50,645 bases of DNA, taken from positions 1 through 50,645 of the forward strand of contig DASVEF010000228.1 in NCBI GenBank assembly GCA_036380715.1, given 5' to 3'. The position numbers were made by a program, and so were the translations under genes. Below are positions 16,166 to 26,146 of the stretch, in pieces; within the stretch, counting starts at the first letter, position 1; each line of letters opens with the position of its first letter. The notes under the pieces are model-generated. The model saw only the letters and a list, made by a program, of their open reading frames with translations, searched no databases and was not told the DNA's origin. This stretch comes from UBA5704 sp036380715 (GTDB lineage: Bacteria > Acidobacteriota > Thermoanaerobaculia > Multivoradales > UBA5704).

Positions 16166-16947
16166 GCGCCCCCTACCTGCGGGTAGAGGTCGGTGATCAG
16201 GTACTTGTACAGCGTGTTGCGCAGGCTCTTGCCGTCGAGGTCGCGGATCATCTCCCCGTCGAAGCAGACCGAGATGATGCCGGTCTCCTCGGAGACCACC
16301 ACGGCCACGGCGTCGGTCTCCTCGGTGACGCCCAGCGCGGCGCGGTGCCGGGTGCCGAACTCCTTGGACAGCTCCGGGTTCGCGGTCAGCGGCAGGAAGC
16401 AGGCCGCGGCGGCCACCCGGTCGTCCTGCACGATGACCGCGCCGTCGTGCAGCGGCGTGTCGGGCGTGAAGATGTTGATCAGCAGGTCGTAGGAGAGCAG
16501 CGACTCGAGCGGGATGCCGTTCTCGATGTAGTTGCGCAGCCCCTGCAGGCGCTCGATGACGATCAGGGCGCCGATGCGGCGCGATGACAGGGTGGTCGCC
16601 GCGAGCACGATGTCGCCGAACGAGGAGACCACCTTCTGCTGCTTGGTCAGGCCCCAGAGCGGGTTGCGGCCGACGTTCGCCAGAGCGCGCCGGATCTCCT
16701 GCTGGAAGAGCACGATGATCGCGAAGGGGAGGACGATCAGCAGGTTCTCCAGGATCTTCTGGACCGTGGGGAGCTCGGCGAGCTGGGCGATGTAGTAGAC
16801 GATGCCCACGAAGGCGAGGCCGCCCAGCATCTGCACCGCCCGCGTGCCGCGCACCAGCAGCAGCAGGTTGTAGATGATGACCGTCACGACCAGGACGTCG
16901 ACGGCGTCGCGCCAGGTCAGCAGCTCGAAGAAGCGCGCGATGCTCAT
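16162..16947 (-). CDS. cdaA: Diadenylate cyclase CdaA
   Basis: A 261-residue membrane cyclase that makes c-di-AMP from two ATP. Three N-terminal helices (about residues 13-33, 38-57 and 67-82) precede a DisA_N catalytic domain. Catalytic motifs are D168-G-A170 in LHDGAVIV and R200-H-R202 in GTRHRAALGVTEETDA. The start ATG overlaps the folP stop (ATGA). c-di-AMP usually controls potassium and osmolyte uptake and cell-wall homeostasis; no recognisable receptor lies in this window. Confidence 0.95.
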   Translation of the reverse strand: MSIARFFELLTWRDAVDVLVVTVIIYNLLLLVRGTRAVQMLGGLAFVGIVYYIAQLAELPTVQKILENLLIVLPFAIIVLFQQEIRRALANVGRNPLWGLTKQQKVVSSFGDIVLAATTLSSRRIGALIVIERLQGLRNYIENGIPLESLLSYDLLINIFTPDTPLHDGAVIVQDDRVAAAACFLPLTANPELSKEFGTRHRAALGVTEETDAVAVVVSEETGIISVCFDGEMIRDLDGKSLRNTLYKYLITDLYPQVGGA

Positions 16948-17831
16948 GCCTCCGGCTCCTCTCCGGTCAGAGCCCGCCAGACGGCGAGGAACCGCACCGT
17001 CTCCGCCACGTCATGGACCCGCAGGATGGCCGCCGTATCCGCCGCCCGGGCCACGGCCGCCAGGCTGCCGGCGAGCCGCTCGCTCACCTCCCCGCCGAGA
17101 AAGCTCTTGCGGCTCGCCCCCAGCAGCAGGGGGCGGCCCAGCGAAGCCAGCTCGCCGAGGCGGCGGATGAGCTCCAGGTTCTGCGCCGCGGTCTTGCCGA
17201 AGCCGATGCCCGGATCGAGGACGACCTGCTCTTCGTCGATGCCGGCCGCCGTGGCCCGGCCCAGGGCCGCGGCCAGCTCGCTGCGCACCTCGCCCAGGAG
17301 GTCGTGGAAGCGGATGCCCCGCTGCATGCTCGCCAGCTCGCCGCGGCTGTGCATGAGGACCACGGGGCAGCCGGCCGCGGCCACGGCGCGCCCTAGCTCC
17401 GGGTCGGCGAGAGCGCTGACGTCGTTGATCAGGTCGGCGCCGGCCGCGAGCGCGCGCCGCGCCACCTCCCCTTTGCGCGTGTCGACCGAGATCGGCGCGT
17501 CCGTCCGGCCGCGCAGCGCCTCCAGGACCGGCAGGAGACGGGCGGCCTCCTCCTCCGGCGGCACCGTGGCCGCGCCCGCGCCGTAGACTCCGCCGCCCGG
17601 CCGCGTCGACTCGGCGCCGAGGTCGAGCAGGTCCGCCCCCTCCTCCAGCAGAGCGAGCGCCCGGTCGACCGCGCGCTGCGGGTCGTTCCAGAGGCCGCCG
17701 TCGCTGAACGAGTCCGGAGTGAGGTTGAGGATCCCCATCACCAGCGGCCGTTCGCCGAGCGTCAGCAGGCGGTCGCCGGAAAGCCGGAGGTTCCATGTCT
17801 GGCGGATGTCGAAGGTTCGCGCGGTCTCCAT
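16944..17831 (-). CDS. folP: Dihydropteroate synthase
   Basis: A 295-residue DHPS, which joins 4-aminobenzoate to hydroxymethyl-dihydropterin diphosphate in folate synthesis. Landmarks are MGILNLTPDSFSDGG, LLDLGAESTRPGG, ISVDTRKGEVARRA, ADLINDVSAL, LDPGIGFGKTAAQNLELI and LLGASRKSFLG. All pterin and phosphate-binding loops are present. The ATG at 17831 has no obvious Shine-Dalgarno. About 280 bases, including a palindromic repeat, separate it from ftsH, and it overlaps cdaA by 4 bases. Confidence 0.96.
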   Translation of the reverse strand: METARTFDIRQTWNLRLSGDRLLTLGERPLVMGILNLTPDSFSDGGLWNDPQRAVDRALALLEEGADLLDLGAESTRPGGGVYGAGAATVPPEEEAARLLPVLEALRGRTDAPISVDTRKGEVARRALAAGADLINDVSALADPELGRAVAAAGCPVVLMHSRGELASMQRGIRFHDLLGEVRSELAAALGRATAAGIDEEQVVLDPGIGFGKTAAQNLELIRRLGELASLGRPLLLGASRKSFLGGEVSERLAGSLAAVARAADTAAILRVHDVAETVRFLAVWRALTGEEPEA

Positions 17832-17929
17832 GAGCAGGCAGGGCGGGCGCCCCGAACCTAGTCTATCAATCCGGAGGTGAAAACCGTCAGTTTGTGTCGG
17901 TTTTCCCCTCTCCCACCCGCATTCCCACC

Positions 17930-18086
17930 GCCCGGGACCCTCACCCCCCGGCCCCCTCTCCCACCCGCACTCACACCCACCCGGGAGAGGGGGAGAAAAG
18001 CAAGTCAGCTTTTAGCAGAGTTCCCCCTCTCCCGGGGGCAGGGGAGTGCGGGTGGGAGAGGGGGTTAGGGGGTGAGGGTCCCGGGC
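17930..18086. repeat. CCCTCACC/GGGAGAGGG palindromic repeat, copy 1
   Basis: A long inverted repeat with arms at 17930-17964 and 18052-18086. The outer ends read GCCCGGGACCCTCACC and its complement, and an inner CTCTCCC/GGGAGAG pair adds secondary hairpins. It belongs to the family also at 24287, 26783, 27882, 31036, 42223 and 47137. It lies between ftsH and folP. A small AAAACCG/CGGTTTT stem at about 17880-17904 follows. Confidence 0.85.
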
Positions 18087-18110
18087 GGCGTCGGCGGGCC
18101 GGGAACGGCG

Positions 18111-20135
<2,025 letters not shown>

Positions 20136-20252
20136 TGCTCGGCTACCTCACTCGGGACGCGCGCCGACGGCGACGCTATGGGGGTACAAGACCCCTCACA
20201 GTGACAACGAAAAGGCCGGTACGGGGATTCCCGGAGAGGGCGGACGGTTCCG

Positions 20253-20822
20253 TCAGGCTCCATCCGCGGACCTCCCGATCCGGCCGATATAGGGGAGATT
20301 GCCATACCGCCCCTCGTGCTTGAGCCCGTACCCCACGAGCACGCCGTGCCGGGGGATTGAAAAGACCGAATAGTCGACCTGGAACCCGGTCTTGCGGTCG
20401 TCCGGGATGTCGATCAGCGCGGCGAAGCGGACCGAGCGCGCCCCGTGGTCCCGGAGCTGCTGCTCCAGATACGGCTCGGTCACCCCCGAGGCGACCACGT
20501 CCTTGACCACCAGCACGCTCTGCCCCGCGATCTCGACCGGCAGCGGGTATTCGATCTGCACCACCCCGGACTCCGGATTCTCGCCGGAGGCCACATGGAT
20601 CAGCTCGAAGCGGATCGGCCGCTCGACCGCGCGCACCAGGTCGGCGAAGAAGATGACCGAGCCGCCGAGCAGGGCGACGGCCATCAGGTCCTCGTCTCCG
20701 CTCTCCGCGATGCGCCGCCCGAGGTCGAGGACGCCGGCGCGGACGGTCTCCGCGTCGAACAGCGGCTCGACCCCGGGGACGGGGCGCGCGTGCTGCGGCT
20801 TCTTCTTCGGCTTCGGGCTCAT
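20253..20822 (-). CDS. hpt: Hypoxanthine phosphoribosyltransferase-like protein with altered PRPP loop
   Basis: A 189-residue protein of the purine phosphoribosyltransferase fold, encoded where hpt normally sits (between tilS and ftsH). Fold landmarks are VALLGGSVIFFADLVRA, FELIHVASG and a C-terminal VGYGLKHEGRYGNLPYIGRI. The PRPP motif, usually V(E)DIIDTGxT, reads VVKDVVASGVT at about 105-115. The first acidic residue is Lys107, and the catalytic-base Asp is replaced by Ala111. It may therefore be a weak enzyme or a regulatory relative. The ATG at 20822 overlaps the tilS stop (ATGA). A 23-residue basic N-terminal extension is present. Confidence 0.8.
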   Translation of the reverse strand: MSPKPKKKPQHARPVPGVEPLFDAETVRAGVLDLGRRIAESGDEDLMAVALLGGSVIFFADLVRAVERPIRFELIHVASGENPESGVVQIEYPLPVEIAGQSVLVVKDVVASGVTEPYLEQQLRDHGARSVRFAALIDIPDDRKTGFQVDYSVFSIPRHGVLVGYGLKHEGRYGNLPYIGRIGRSADGA

Positions 20823-22222
20823 CGCGTCTCGCTCTCCCACGTGGCGACCCAGGCGGCCGCCTCTCCGGTGATACGAAAGCCATGGTCGATCGTTACCCCC
20901 GGCACCCAGGCGATGCGCTCGCCCACGCAGAGCAGGGGGAGCCGCTCCCGCTGGCCCCTCGGCACGCGGTGATCGACGAGGACCTCTTTCAATTTCCGGC
21001 TGCCGCTCGACCCCAGCGGGTGCAGGCGGTCTCCCGGGCGGCGGTTGCGCACCGTCACGCGGTCCCCGGGCTTCAGGGGCAGCGCGAGGCCCGCGCGGCG
21101 GGGGGAGCCCTCGAACATCCAGGGCTCCACGGGACGGCGGCGCAGGCCGATCCGGGCGCCGATCTCCGGGATCTCCAGCTCCCCCGGAATCTCAAGAGTA
21201 TAAGTGAAGTGAGGGACCCGCTCGCGTTCCACCCCCAGACGGCGCAGGATCAGCAGATCCTCCTCGACCGTCCAGAGCCATCCGTCGCCGCAGTCGCAGG
21301 CCACGCGCGGGGTCTTTCCCGCGATCGGCCCCGCGATCTGACGACGCAGCTCGCCGCGCGCCGGCCCTCCCGCCGGATAGGGGGCTCCAGCGCGGCGGTG
21401 GAGCAGGGAGAGGGCGAAGGGGAGCAGGCCGGAGGGCAGGTCGCGCAGCGCGCGCCAGTCCGCGGCCACGCCGCCCTCCACCTCGCGCACGGCCAGGCGT
21501 CCGGCGAGGCCGCGGTCCAGGGCCGCGCCGGCCCCGCGCGCCCGCCCGGCCAGCCGGGCCAGGCGCGACGCGAGCCCGTCGCGGTCGCCTTCCGCCAGCT
21601 CCGGAAGCAGCCGGTGCCGCACCCGGTTGCGCGGCGCGCCGAGATCGGCGTTCGTCGGGTCCTCGACCGGCGAGAGCCCCGCCTGCGCGACCGCGGCGCG
21701 CAGCGCGGCGCGCGGCACCGACAGCAGCGGGCGCACCAGCGGGCCGCGCACCGGCCGGATCCCCGCCAGCCCCTCCAGGCCACTGCCGAACAGCAGGCGC
21801 AGCAGCACGGTCTCCGCCTGGTCGTCCCGGTGGTGGGCGGTGGCGATGTAGCGGGCGCCCAGCCGCCGGCGCACCTCTTCCAGCATCTCGTAGCGCACCC
21901 GGCGCGCCGCGGCCTCGGGGCTCTCCGGCGGCCGGCGGAGCGCCGGCACCTCACGCCGCTCGGCGATCAGGGGGACCCCGATCCGCGCGGCCAGACGGGC
22001 GGCCTCCCGGGCGCGCTCCGCGGAGCCGGCATCCATGCCGTGATCCAGATGGGCCGCGGCGAGCCCGCAGCCGAGCCGCTCCGCCAGGCGTGCCATGCCG
22101 AGGAGCAGCGCCGTCGAGTCCGGCCCGCCGGAGAAGGCCACCACGACGCCATCCCCGCGCCCGAGCGGGGCCCCATCGGGGAAATCCCGGAAGAAGGACT
22201 GCAGAGGGACGAGAAGATCCAT
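20819..22222 (-). CDS. tilS: tRNA(Ile)-lysidine synthase
   Basis: A 467-residue TilS, which converts cytidine 34 of tRNA-Ile(CAU) to lysidine so that the tRNA reads AUA. The PP-loop is SGGPDS (residues 31-36). Other motifs are AAHLDHGMDAGSAERAREAA, ATAHHRDDQAETVLLRLLFG and NRVRHRLLPEL. The C-terminal TilS substrate-binding domain is present (KPGDRVTVRNRRPGDRLHPL, then GSSGSRKLKEVLVDHRVP). The start ATG at 22222 lies only 11 bases after the 3' CCA of a tRNA gene on the same strand. It has no Shine-Dalgarno, so translation may depend on tRNA processing. Confidence 0.95.
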   Translation of the reverse strand: MDLLVPLQSFFRDFPDGAPLGRGDGVVVAFSGGPDSTALLLGMARLAERLGCGLAAAHLDHGMDAGSAERAREAARLAARIGVPLIAERREVPALRRPPESPEAAARRVRYEMLEEVRRRLGARYIATAHHRDDQAETVLLRLLFGSGLEGLAGIRPVRGPLVRPLLSVPRAALRAAVAQAGLSPVEDPTNADLGAPRNRVRHRLLPELAEGDRDGLASRLARLAGRARGAGAALDRGLAGRLAVREVEGGVAADWRALRDLPSGLLPFALSLLHRRAGAPYPAGGPARGELRRQIAGPIAGKTPRVACDCGDGWLWTVEEDLLILRRLGVERERVPHFTYTLEIPGELEIPEIGARIGLRRRPVEPWMFEGSPRRAGLALPLKPGDRVTVRNRRPGDRLHPLGSSGSRKLKEVLVDHRVPRGQRERLPLLCVGERIAWVPGVTIDHGFRITGEAAAWVATWESETR

Positions 22223-22233
22223 GACGAACGAGT

Positions 22234-22310
22234 TGGTGGCGGTGACGGGACTCGAACCCATGACCTAGCGGTTATGAGCCGCTCGCTCTAACCAACTGAG
22301 CTACACCGCC
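22234..22310 (-). tRNA. tRNA with anticodon CAT (elongator Met, or Ile2)
   Basis: A complete cloverleaf of 77 nt including an encoded CCA. The acceptor GGCGGTG pairs with CACCGCC, the D-arm is GCTCAGTTGGTTAGAGC, the anticodon loop is CTCATAA, and the T-arm has GGGTTCGAGTCCC. The anticodon CAT could belong to elongator Met or to the Ile2 tRNA that TilS modifies; identity elements were not decisive by eye. It is the first element of the leftward tilS-hpt-ftsH unit. Confidence 0.95.
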
Positions 22311-22311
22311 A

Positions 22312-22356
22312 GAGGGGAAGAAAAAGGGTAGCCGAAAGATCGAGGATCGGCTACCC
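22312..22356 (-). terminator. Rho-independent terminator or attenuator
   Basis: On the minus strand a perfect 10-bp stem (GGGTAGCCGA with TCGGCTACCC, 11-nt loop) at 22326-22356 is followed by TTTTTCTT. It lies 87 bases after arsR and directly before the CAT tRNA. A promoter-like TATAAT at 22371-22376 lies upstream of it, so it could also attenuate transcription into the tRNA and tilS. Confidence 0.8.
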
Positions 22357-22370
22357 TCAAATCGCGGGCG

Positions 22371-22399
22371 ATTATAACCGTACCCCGCCAGGATGCATA
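22371..22399 (-). promoter_or_regulatory. Possible promoter for the CAT tRNA-tilS unit
   Basis: On the minus strand a perfect TATAAT (22371-22376) has a weak TATGCA 17 bases upstream (22394-22399). Transcription would start near 22364 and run through the hairpin at 22326-22356 before the tRNA. Confidence 0.4.
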
Positions 22400-22442
22400 G
22401 CGGGGAGGCACACGCTCCGGAGAGGAGAAGGGATCGGCTGGT

Positions 22443-22769
22443 TTACCGCATGACTTCCTGGCAGCTGCGGAACTGGCCGAAGAATTCCTGCATGGAGGTC
22501 GACAGCGCCGGCTCATTCAAGCGGTAGATCACATTCTGCCCCTGCCGCTGGTCGACGACCAGGTCGGCCTCTTTGAGAACCGAAAGATGGCGGGAGATCG
22601 TGGGTTGCGACAGGTTGAAATTGCCGACGATCTCGCCGACCGTCCTTTGATGTCCTTCCAGCAGGCGCAGGATCTCCTGGCGGGTGCCGTCCGACAGCGC
22701 CTTGAAGACCTTCGTCAGATGTCGCTCTTCTCGACGAAACGACTGGGTGCTGCGGTCGATGGTGGCCAT
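22443..22769 (-). CDS. ArsR-family winged-helix transcriptional regulator
   Basis: A 108-residue ArsR-type repressor. The winged helix-turn-helix spans about residues 20-95 (VFKALSDGTRQEILRLLEG, TVGEIVGNFNLSQPTISRHL, LKEADLVVDQRQGQNVIYRL). The ELCVCDL metal motif is absent and only one Cys occurs, near the C terminus, so it is unlikely to be a classical metal sensor. The ATG at 22769 follows AAGGAGG. An AT-rich stretch of about 150 bases upstream probably holds its promoter. The target is unknown; the next gene upstream on the same strand is superoxide dismutase. Confidence 0.88.
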   Translation of the reverse strand: MATIDRSTQSFRREERHLTKVFKALSDGTRQEILRLLEGHQRTVGEIVGNFNLSQPTISRHLSVLKEADLVVDQRQGQNVIYRLNEPALSTSMQEFFGQFRSCQEVMR

Positions 22770-22973
22770 GGACTCTTTCCTCCTTCGCGGATTCCGTTTG
22801 GCTGAAACTGCCCTCCGCTTCATTTGAATCTATTCTAGAGGGGCCATACTTGAAAATAACTTGGTCATGCGCCCAATGGAAGGCATGTATGTGCCCATTC
22901 ACTGCGCATATAGGTGCAAACTTCTCTATATACTTGTGTTTGGAGAGTGATCCCCAAGGAAGATATGTGGCCT

Positions 22974-23006
22974 GAGCAGGGTTCCAGTGGCCCTGGAACC
23001 CTGCTC
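22974..23006. repeat. Perfect hairpin downstream of sod
   Basis: GAGCAGGGTTCCAG and CTGGAACCCTGCTC form a stem of about 14 bp around a short GC-rich loop. It lies 50 bases after the sod stop codon. No T-run follows on either strand, so it may stabilise the mRNA 3' end rather than terminate. Confidence 0.6.
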
Positions 23007-23055
23007 GAAGACCTCGGAAAGGAGAACCTGCGAAGGGAAGGGAGAAAGAGAACAG

Positions 23056-23667
<612 letters not shown>

Positions 23668-23763
23668 CGTGGGTCTCCTCCTTTTCAGCCTCGGAAGGTC
23701 GGGATGCGGTGGGATGGTCTCTCGCGCGCTCCCGCTCTCTCGCGGAGCATTCTTTCACGGAGG

Positions 23764-23797
23764 CCCGAAAACACGAAAGCCCCCGGGCGGGGGGCTT
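23764..23797 (-). terminator. Rho-independent terminator after rpmG
   Basis: On the minus strand AGCCCCC and GGGGGCT pair around a 5-base loop, followed by TTTCGTGTTTT. It lies about 40 bases after the rpmG stop and ends the tRNA-Val/tRNA-Asp/rpmG transcript. Confidence 0.85.
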
Positions 23798-23836
23798 CCT
23801 GAGGGACGCGGAACGGCCGCGCAGCGGTGAGGCTGC

Positions 23837-23992
23837 CTAGCGCAGCTTCTCTTCGACGAACTCGACGTGCTTGCGGACCTTGGGATCGTACTTCTTCATC
23901 CGCAGCTTCTCGGTGGAGAGCTTCTTGTTCTTGTCCGTGGTGTAGAAATAGCCGGTGCCGGCGGTGGAAACCAGTTTGATCTTGTCGCGCAT
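23837..23992 (-). CDS. rpmG: Ribosomal protein bL33
   Basis: A 51-residue bL33 of the large ribosomal subunit. It begins MRDKIKLVSTAGTGYFYTT and continues with DKNKKLSTEKLRMKKYDP and a basic C terminus ending VEEKLR. It has no cysteines, so it is the zinc-independent form. The ATG at 23992 follows GGAGAACGCC. It is the last gene of a leftward unit led by tRNA-Val and tRNA-Asp, an arrangement common near secE/nusG, although those genes are not here. Confidence 0.95.
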   Translation of the reverse strand: MRDKIKLVSTAGTGYFYTTDKNKKLSTEKLRMKKYDPKVRKHVEFVEEKLR

Positions 23993-24024
23993 GGCGTTCT
24001 CCAGCTCGAATCTGCGAATCGGAT

Positions 24025-24101
<77 letters not shown>

Positions 24102-24133
24102 GCGGCTGCTTTTCTCCGGGCGGCTCCCACAAA

Positions 24134-24209
24134 TGGTGGGAGGTGAGGGATTTGAACCCGCGACCCCCTGCGTGTAAGGCAGGTGCTCTGACCGCTGAGC
24201 TAACCTCCC
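24134..24209 (-). tRNA. tRNA-Val (TAC)
   Basis: 76 nt including an encoded CCA. The acceptor GGGAGGT pairs with ACCTCCC. The D-arm is GCTCAGCGGTCAGAGC, the anticodon loop is CTTACAC, and the T-arm contains GGGTTCAAATCCC. It is the first element after the promoter at 24229-24257. Confidence 0.96.
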
Positions 24210-24228
24210 TCCGCCTCGAAGGAGCGCT

Positions 24229-24257
24229 ATGGTACGCAAGGCGCCCCCGCGTGTCAA
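24229..24257 (-). promoter_or_regulatory. Sigma-70-type promoter of the tRNA-Val/tRNA-Asp/rpmG unit
   Basis: On the minus strand TTGACA (24252-24257) and TACCAT (24229-24234) are separated by exactly 17 bases. The expected start site falls about 10 bases before the mature tRNA-Val 5' end. Confidence 0.75.
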
Positions 24258-24286
24258 CAGCGGGAGCCGGGAGCGCATTCCGGCGA

Positions 24287-24448
24287 CCCCTCACCCCCTA
24301 ACCCCCTCTCCCACCCGCTCCCGCCCGACCGGGAGAGGGGGCACAAGGCAAGGACAAGGTACCAGAACAACGATCCTCTCTGTCGGCGTTCCCCCCTCTC
24401 CCGAGGGAAGGGAGGGGGTGGGAGAGGGGGGCCAGGGGGGTGAGGGGC
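24287..24448. repeat. CCCTCACC/GGGAGAGGG palindromic repeat, copy 2
   Basis: The arms are at 24287-24312 (CCCCTCACCCCCTAACCCCC then TCTCCC) and 24419-24448 (the complement). The right end abuts the stop codon of the sulfatase-like gene. The central part is unlike the other copies. Confidence 0.85.
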
Positions 24449-25837
24449 CTACGGCGCCACGTACCCCAGAGCCTCCAGCTCCTTCCGCATCTCCTCCGGC
24501 ACCTGCTGCGGACCCCGCTTCCGCAATCCCGAGAACTTCTCGCGGATGAGCTTGGACAGCTCCGCCACGGTGCGCGGGTTCTTCGCCGCCAGATTGGCGG
24601 TCTCCCCCGGGTCCGTCTCCAGGTCGTAGAGCTCGGCGCGGGCGATGGGGAAGTGGGGCATCGGGGCCTGGGGGATGCAGACCGGCTCGTGGCCCTCGGG
24701 ATTGGAGACCAGCTTCCACCGCCCCTGGACGACCGTGCGGATCTCCGTGGACCCGTACTCGGAGAAAGCCGGCTTGCCGGGTCCGCCGCCGCCGGGGCGC
24801 TCCAGGTAGGGGACCAGAGACCGGCCGTGCTGCACCTGCGGGACGGGCAGGCCGAGCAGCGCGAGCAGGGTCGGCATGACGTCGATCAGCTCGACCGTCT
24901 GCGGCACCCGGGCGCCCGCGGGGATGAGAGCCGGCGCCGAGATCCCCAGCGGCACGTGCAGAGTGGTCTGGTAGACCGAGCAGGAGTGGTAGAGGTATTG
25001 GTTATGGGCGTAGAGCTCCTCGCCGTGATCGGCGGTGAAGACGACGATCGTCCGCTCGAGCCGGCCGGCCGAGCGCAGGCCGTCGAGGAGCGACGCCGCG
25101 ATCCCGTCGGTGCCCTCGACCGAGGCGTCGTAGAGAGCGTTGAGGTGCTGGACGTCGCGCGGGCCGAGCGGCACCTTCTCCGTCATCACCCGGTCGAGCG
25201 CCCACTTCTTGGGCGCCAGCGATCCTGCATAGCCGGGATCGAGCTGCCGCGCCCGGTCGCCGCCGTTGTAGTAGGGTGGATGGGCGCCGAACAGGTGGAC
25301 CCAGAGGAAGAACGGCCGGTCTCCCGGCTGCGCGCCCATCCACTCCAGAGCGTTGCGGACCGTCTTGCCGTCCTGGCCGCCGGTGCAGCGCAGGGTCTCC
25401 CACCCCTGGTGGTTGGCCTTGCACATGTTGGAGAGGAAGGCGCCGTTGCGGTAGCCGGCCTTCCCGAGGACCTTGGGCAGGGTCGGCAGGTCCCCCGGGA
25501 AGCCGTAGCCGTTCTCCGCCACGCCGTGGGCGCTCGGATAGAGGCCGGTGAGCAGCGAAGCGAGCGACGGCCAGGTGGCCGCCCGCTGCGCCATGGCCGT
25601 CTCGAAGACCACCCCGGAGGCGAGCTGCGCGTCGATCCCGGGGCTGGTCGGCCGGACCTCATATCCATAGGCGCCGAGCCGGTCCGCGCGCAGGGTGTCC
25701 ACCGTGAGAAGGACGACGTTCCATCCCTTGGCCCCGCCGGCGAGCCGGGGCCGGGGCTCCGCCGCGGGAGGCTCTTCCCGACAGGCTGCGAGCCCCAGGA
25801 AGAGAACGGTCAGGGGAAGGAGCGCACGTCGGAGCAC
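24449..25837 (-). CDS. Sulfatase-like alkaline-phosphatase-superfamily lipoprotein
   Basis: A 462-residue exported hydrolase. The N terminus is a lipoprotein signal with lipobox LAAC (Cys19). Metal-site landmarks of the sulfatase fold are VVLLTVDTLRADRLGAYGY and IVVFTADHGEELYAHNQYLY. The nucleophile motif, CxPxR in true sulfatases, reads T88-W-P-S-L92 (ATWPSLASLLTG), so formylglycine cannot form here. A Thr nucleophile would fit phosphatase or phosphotransferase relatives. The start is GTG at 25837, which gives a normal lipoprotein signal; longer frames run through a palindromic element. The stop abuts repeat copy 2. Confidence 0.85.
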   Translation of the reverse strand: MLRRALLPLTVLFLGLAACREEPPAAEPRPRLAGGAKGWNVVLLTVDTLRADRLGAYGYEVRPTSPGIDAQLASGVVFETAMAQRAATWPSLASLLTGLYPSAHGVAENGYGFPGDLPTLPKVLGKAGYRNGAFLSNMCKANHQGWETLRCTGGQDGKTVRNALEWMGAQPGDRPFFLWVHLFGAHPPYYNGGDRARQLDPGYAGSLAPKKWALDRVMTEKVPLGPRDVQHLNALYDASVEGTDGIAASLLDGLRSAGRLERTIVVFTADHGEELYAHNQYLYHSCSVYQTTLHVPLGISAPALIPAGARVPQTVELIDVMPTLLALLGLPVPQVQHGRSLVPYLERPGGGGPGKPAFSEYGSTEIRTVVQGRWKLVSNPEGHEPVCIPQAPMPHFPIARAELYDLETDPGETANLAAKNPRTVAELSKLIREKFSGLRKRGPQQVPEEMRKELEALGYVAP

Positions 25838-25874
25838 GGGACGCGGATTGTACCCGATGGTCGATATGCCGATC

Positions 25875-25992
25875 CCCACTGTAGAGACGCCCCGTGGGGC
25901 GTCTCCTCCTCCGGAGGTGCCGCGGCATCGCGTGGATTCCTGATGAATGGCGCCGCCGCAGGAGACGCCCCACGGGGCGTCTCTACAGTGGG
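25875..25992. repeat. Palindromic element with perfect 32-bp inverted ends
   Basis: The ends at 25875-25906 and 25961-25992 are exact reverse complements, and each end is itself a hairpin (GAGACGCCCC and GGGGCGTCTC around GT). The 54-bp centre has no coding content. It lies about 38 bases upstream of the sulfatase-like start codon. It resembles non-autonomous mobile or REP-type elements; no clear target duplication was found. Confidence 0.8.
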
Positions 25993-26009
25993 AGGATCTC
26001 CGGCGGGCC

Positions 26010-26036
26010 GAGAGGGGGCCAGGGGGTGAGGGCCCC
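26010..26036. repeat. Partial arm of the CCCTCACC/GGGAGAGGG repeat
   Basis: A single right-hand arm (GAGAGGGGGCCAGGGGGTGA then GGGCCCC) without its partner. It lies 18 bases from the palindromic element at 25875-25992. It may be a decayed copy. Confidence 0.55.
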
Positions 26037-26119
26037 TTGCCACCAGTCGCGGATCTCGGATATAAATACCGCACCCCCTTGCCACACGGTGCCTGCGAAG
26101 GCGCCGCTCTGCCGCCATC

Positions 26120-26143
26120 TCTCTCCTTTCTACGAAGGAGAGA
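26120..26143 (+). promoter_or_regulatory. Shine-Dalgarno-sequestering hairpin before the sigma factor gene
   Basis: TCTCTCCTT (26120-26128) pairs perfectly with AAGGAGAGA (26135-26143) across a 6-base loop. The right arm is the ribosome-binding site for the ATG at 26147. The pairing would hide it, giving translational control of the sigma factor, for example by temperature or by a trans-acting factor. Confidence 0.6.
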
Positions 26144-26146
26144 CCG

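Noticed and set aside
22974..23006. Rho-independent terminator of sod
   Set aside because: The stem is strong but no T-run follows on either strand, so it is listed as a hairpin only.
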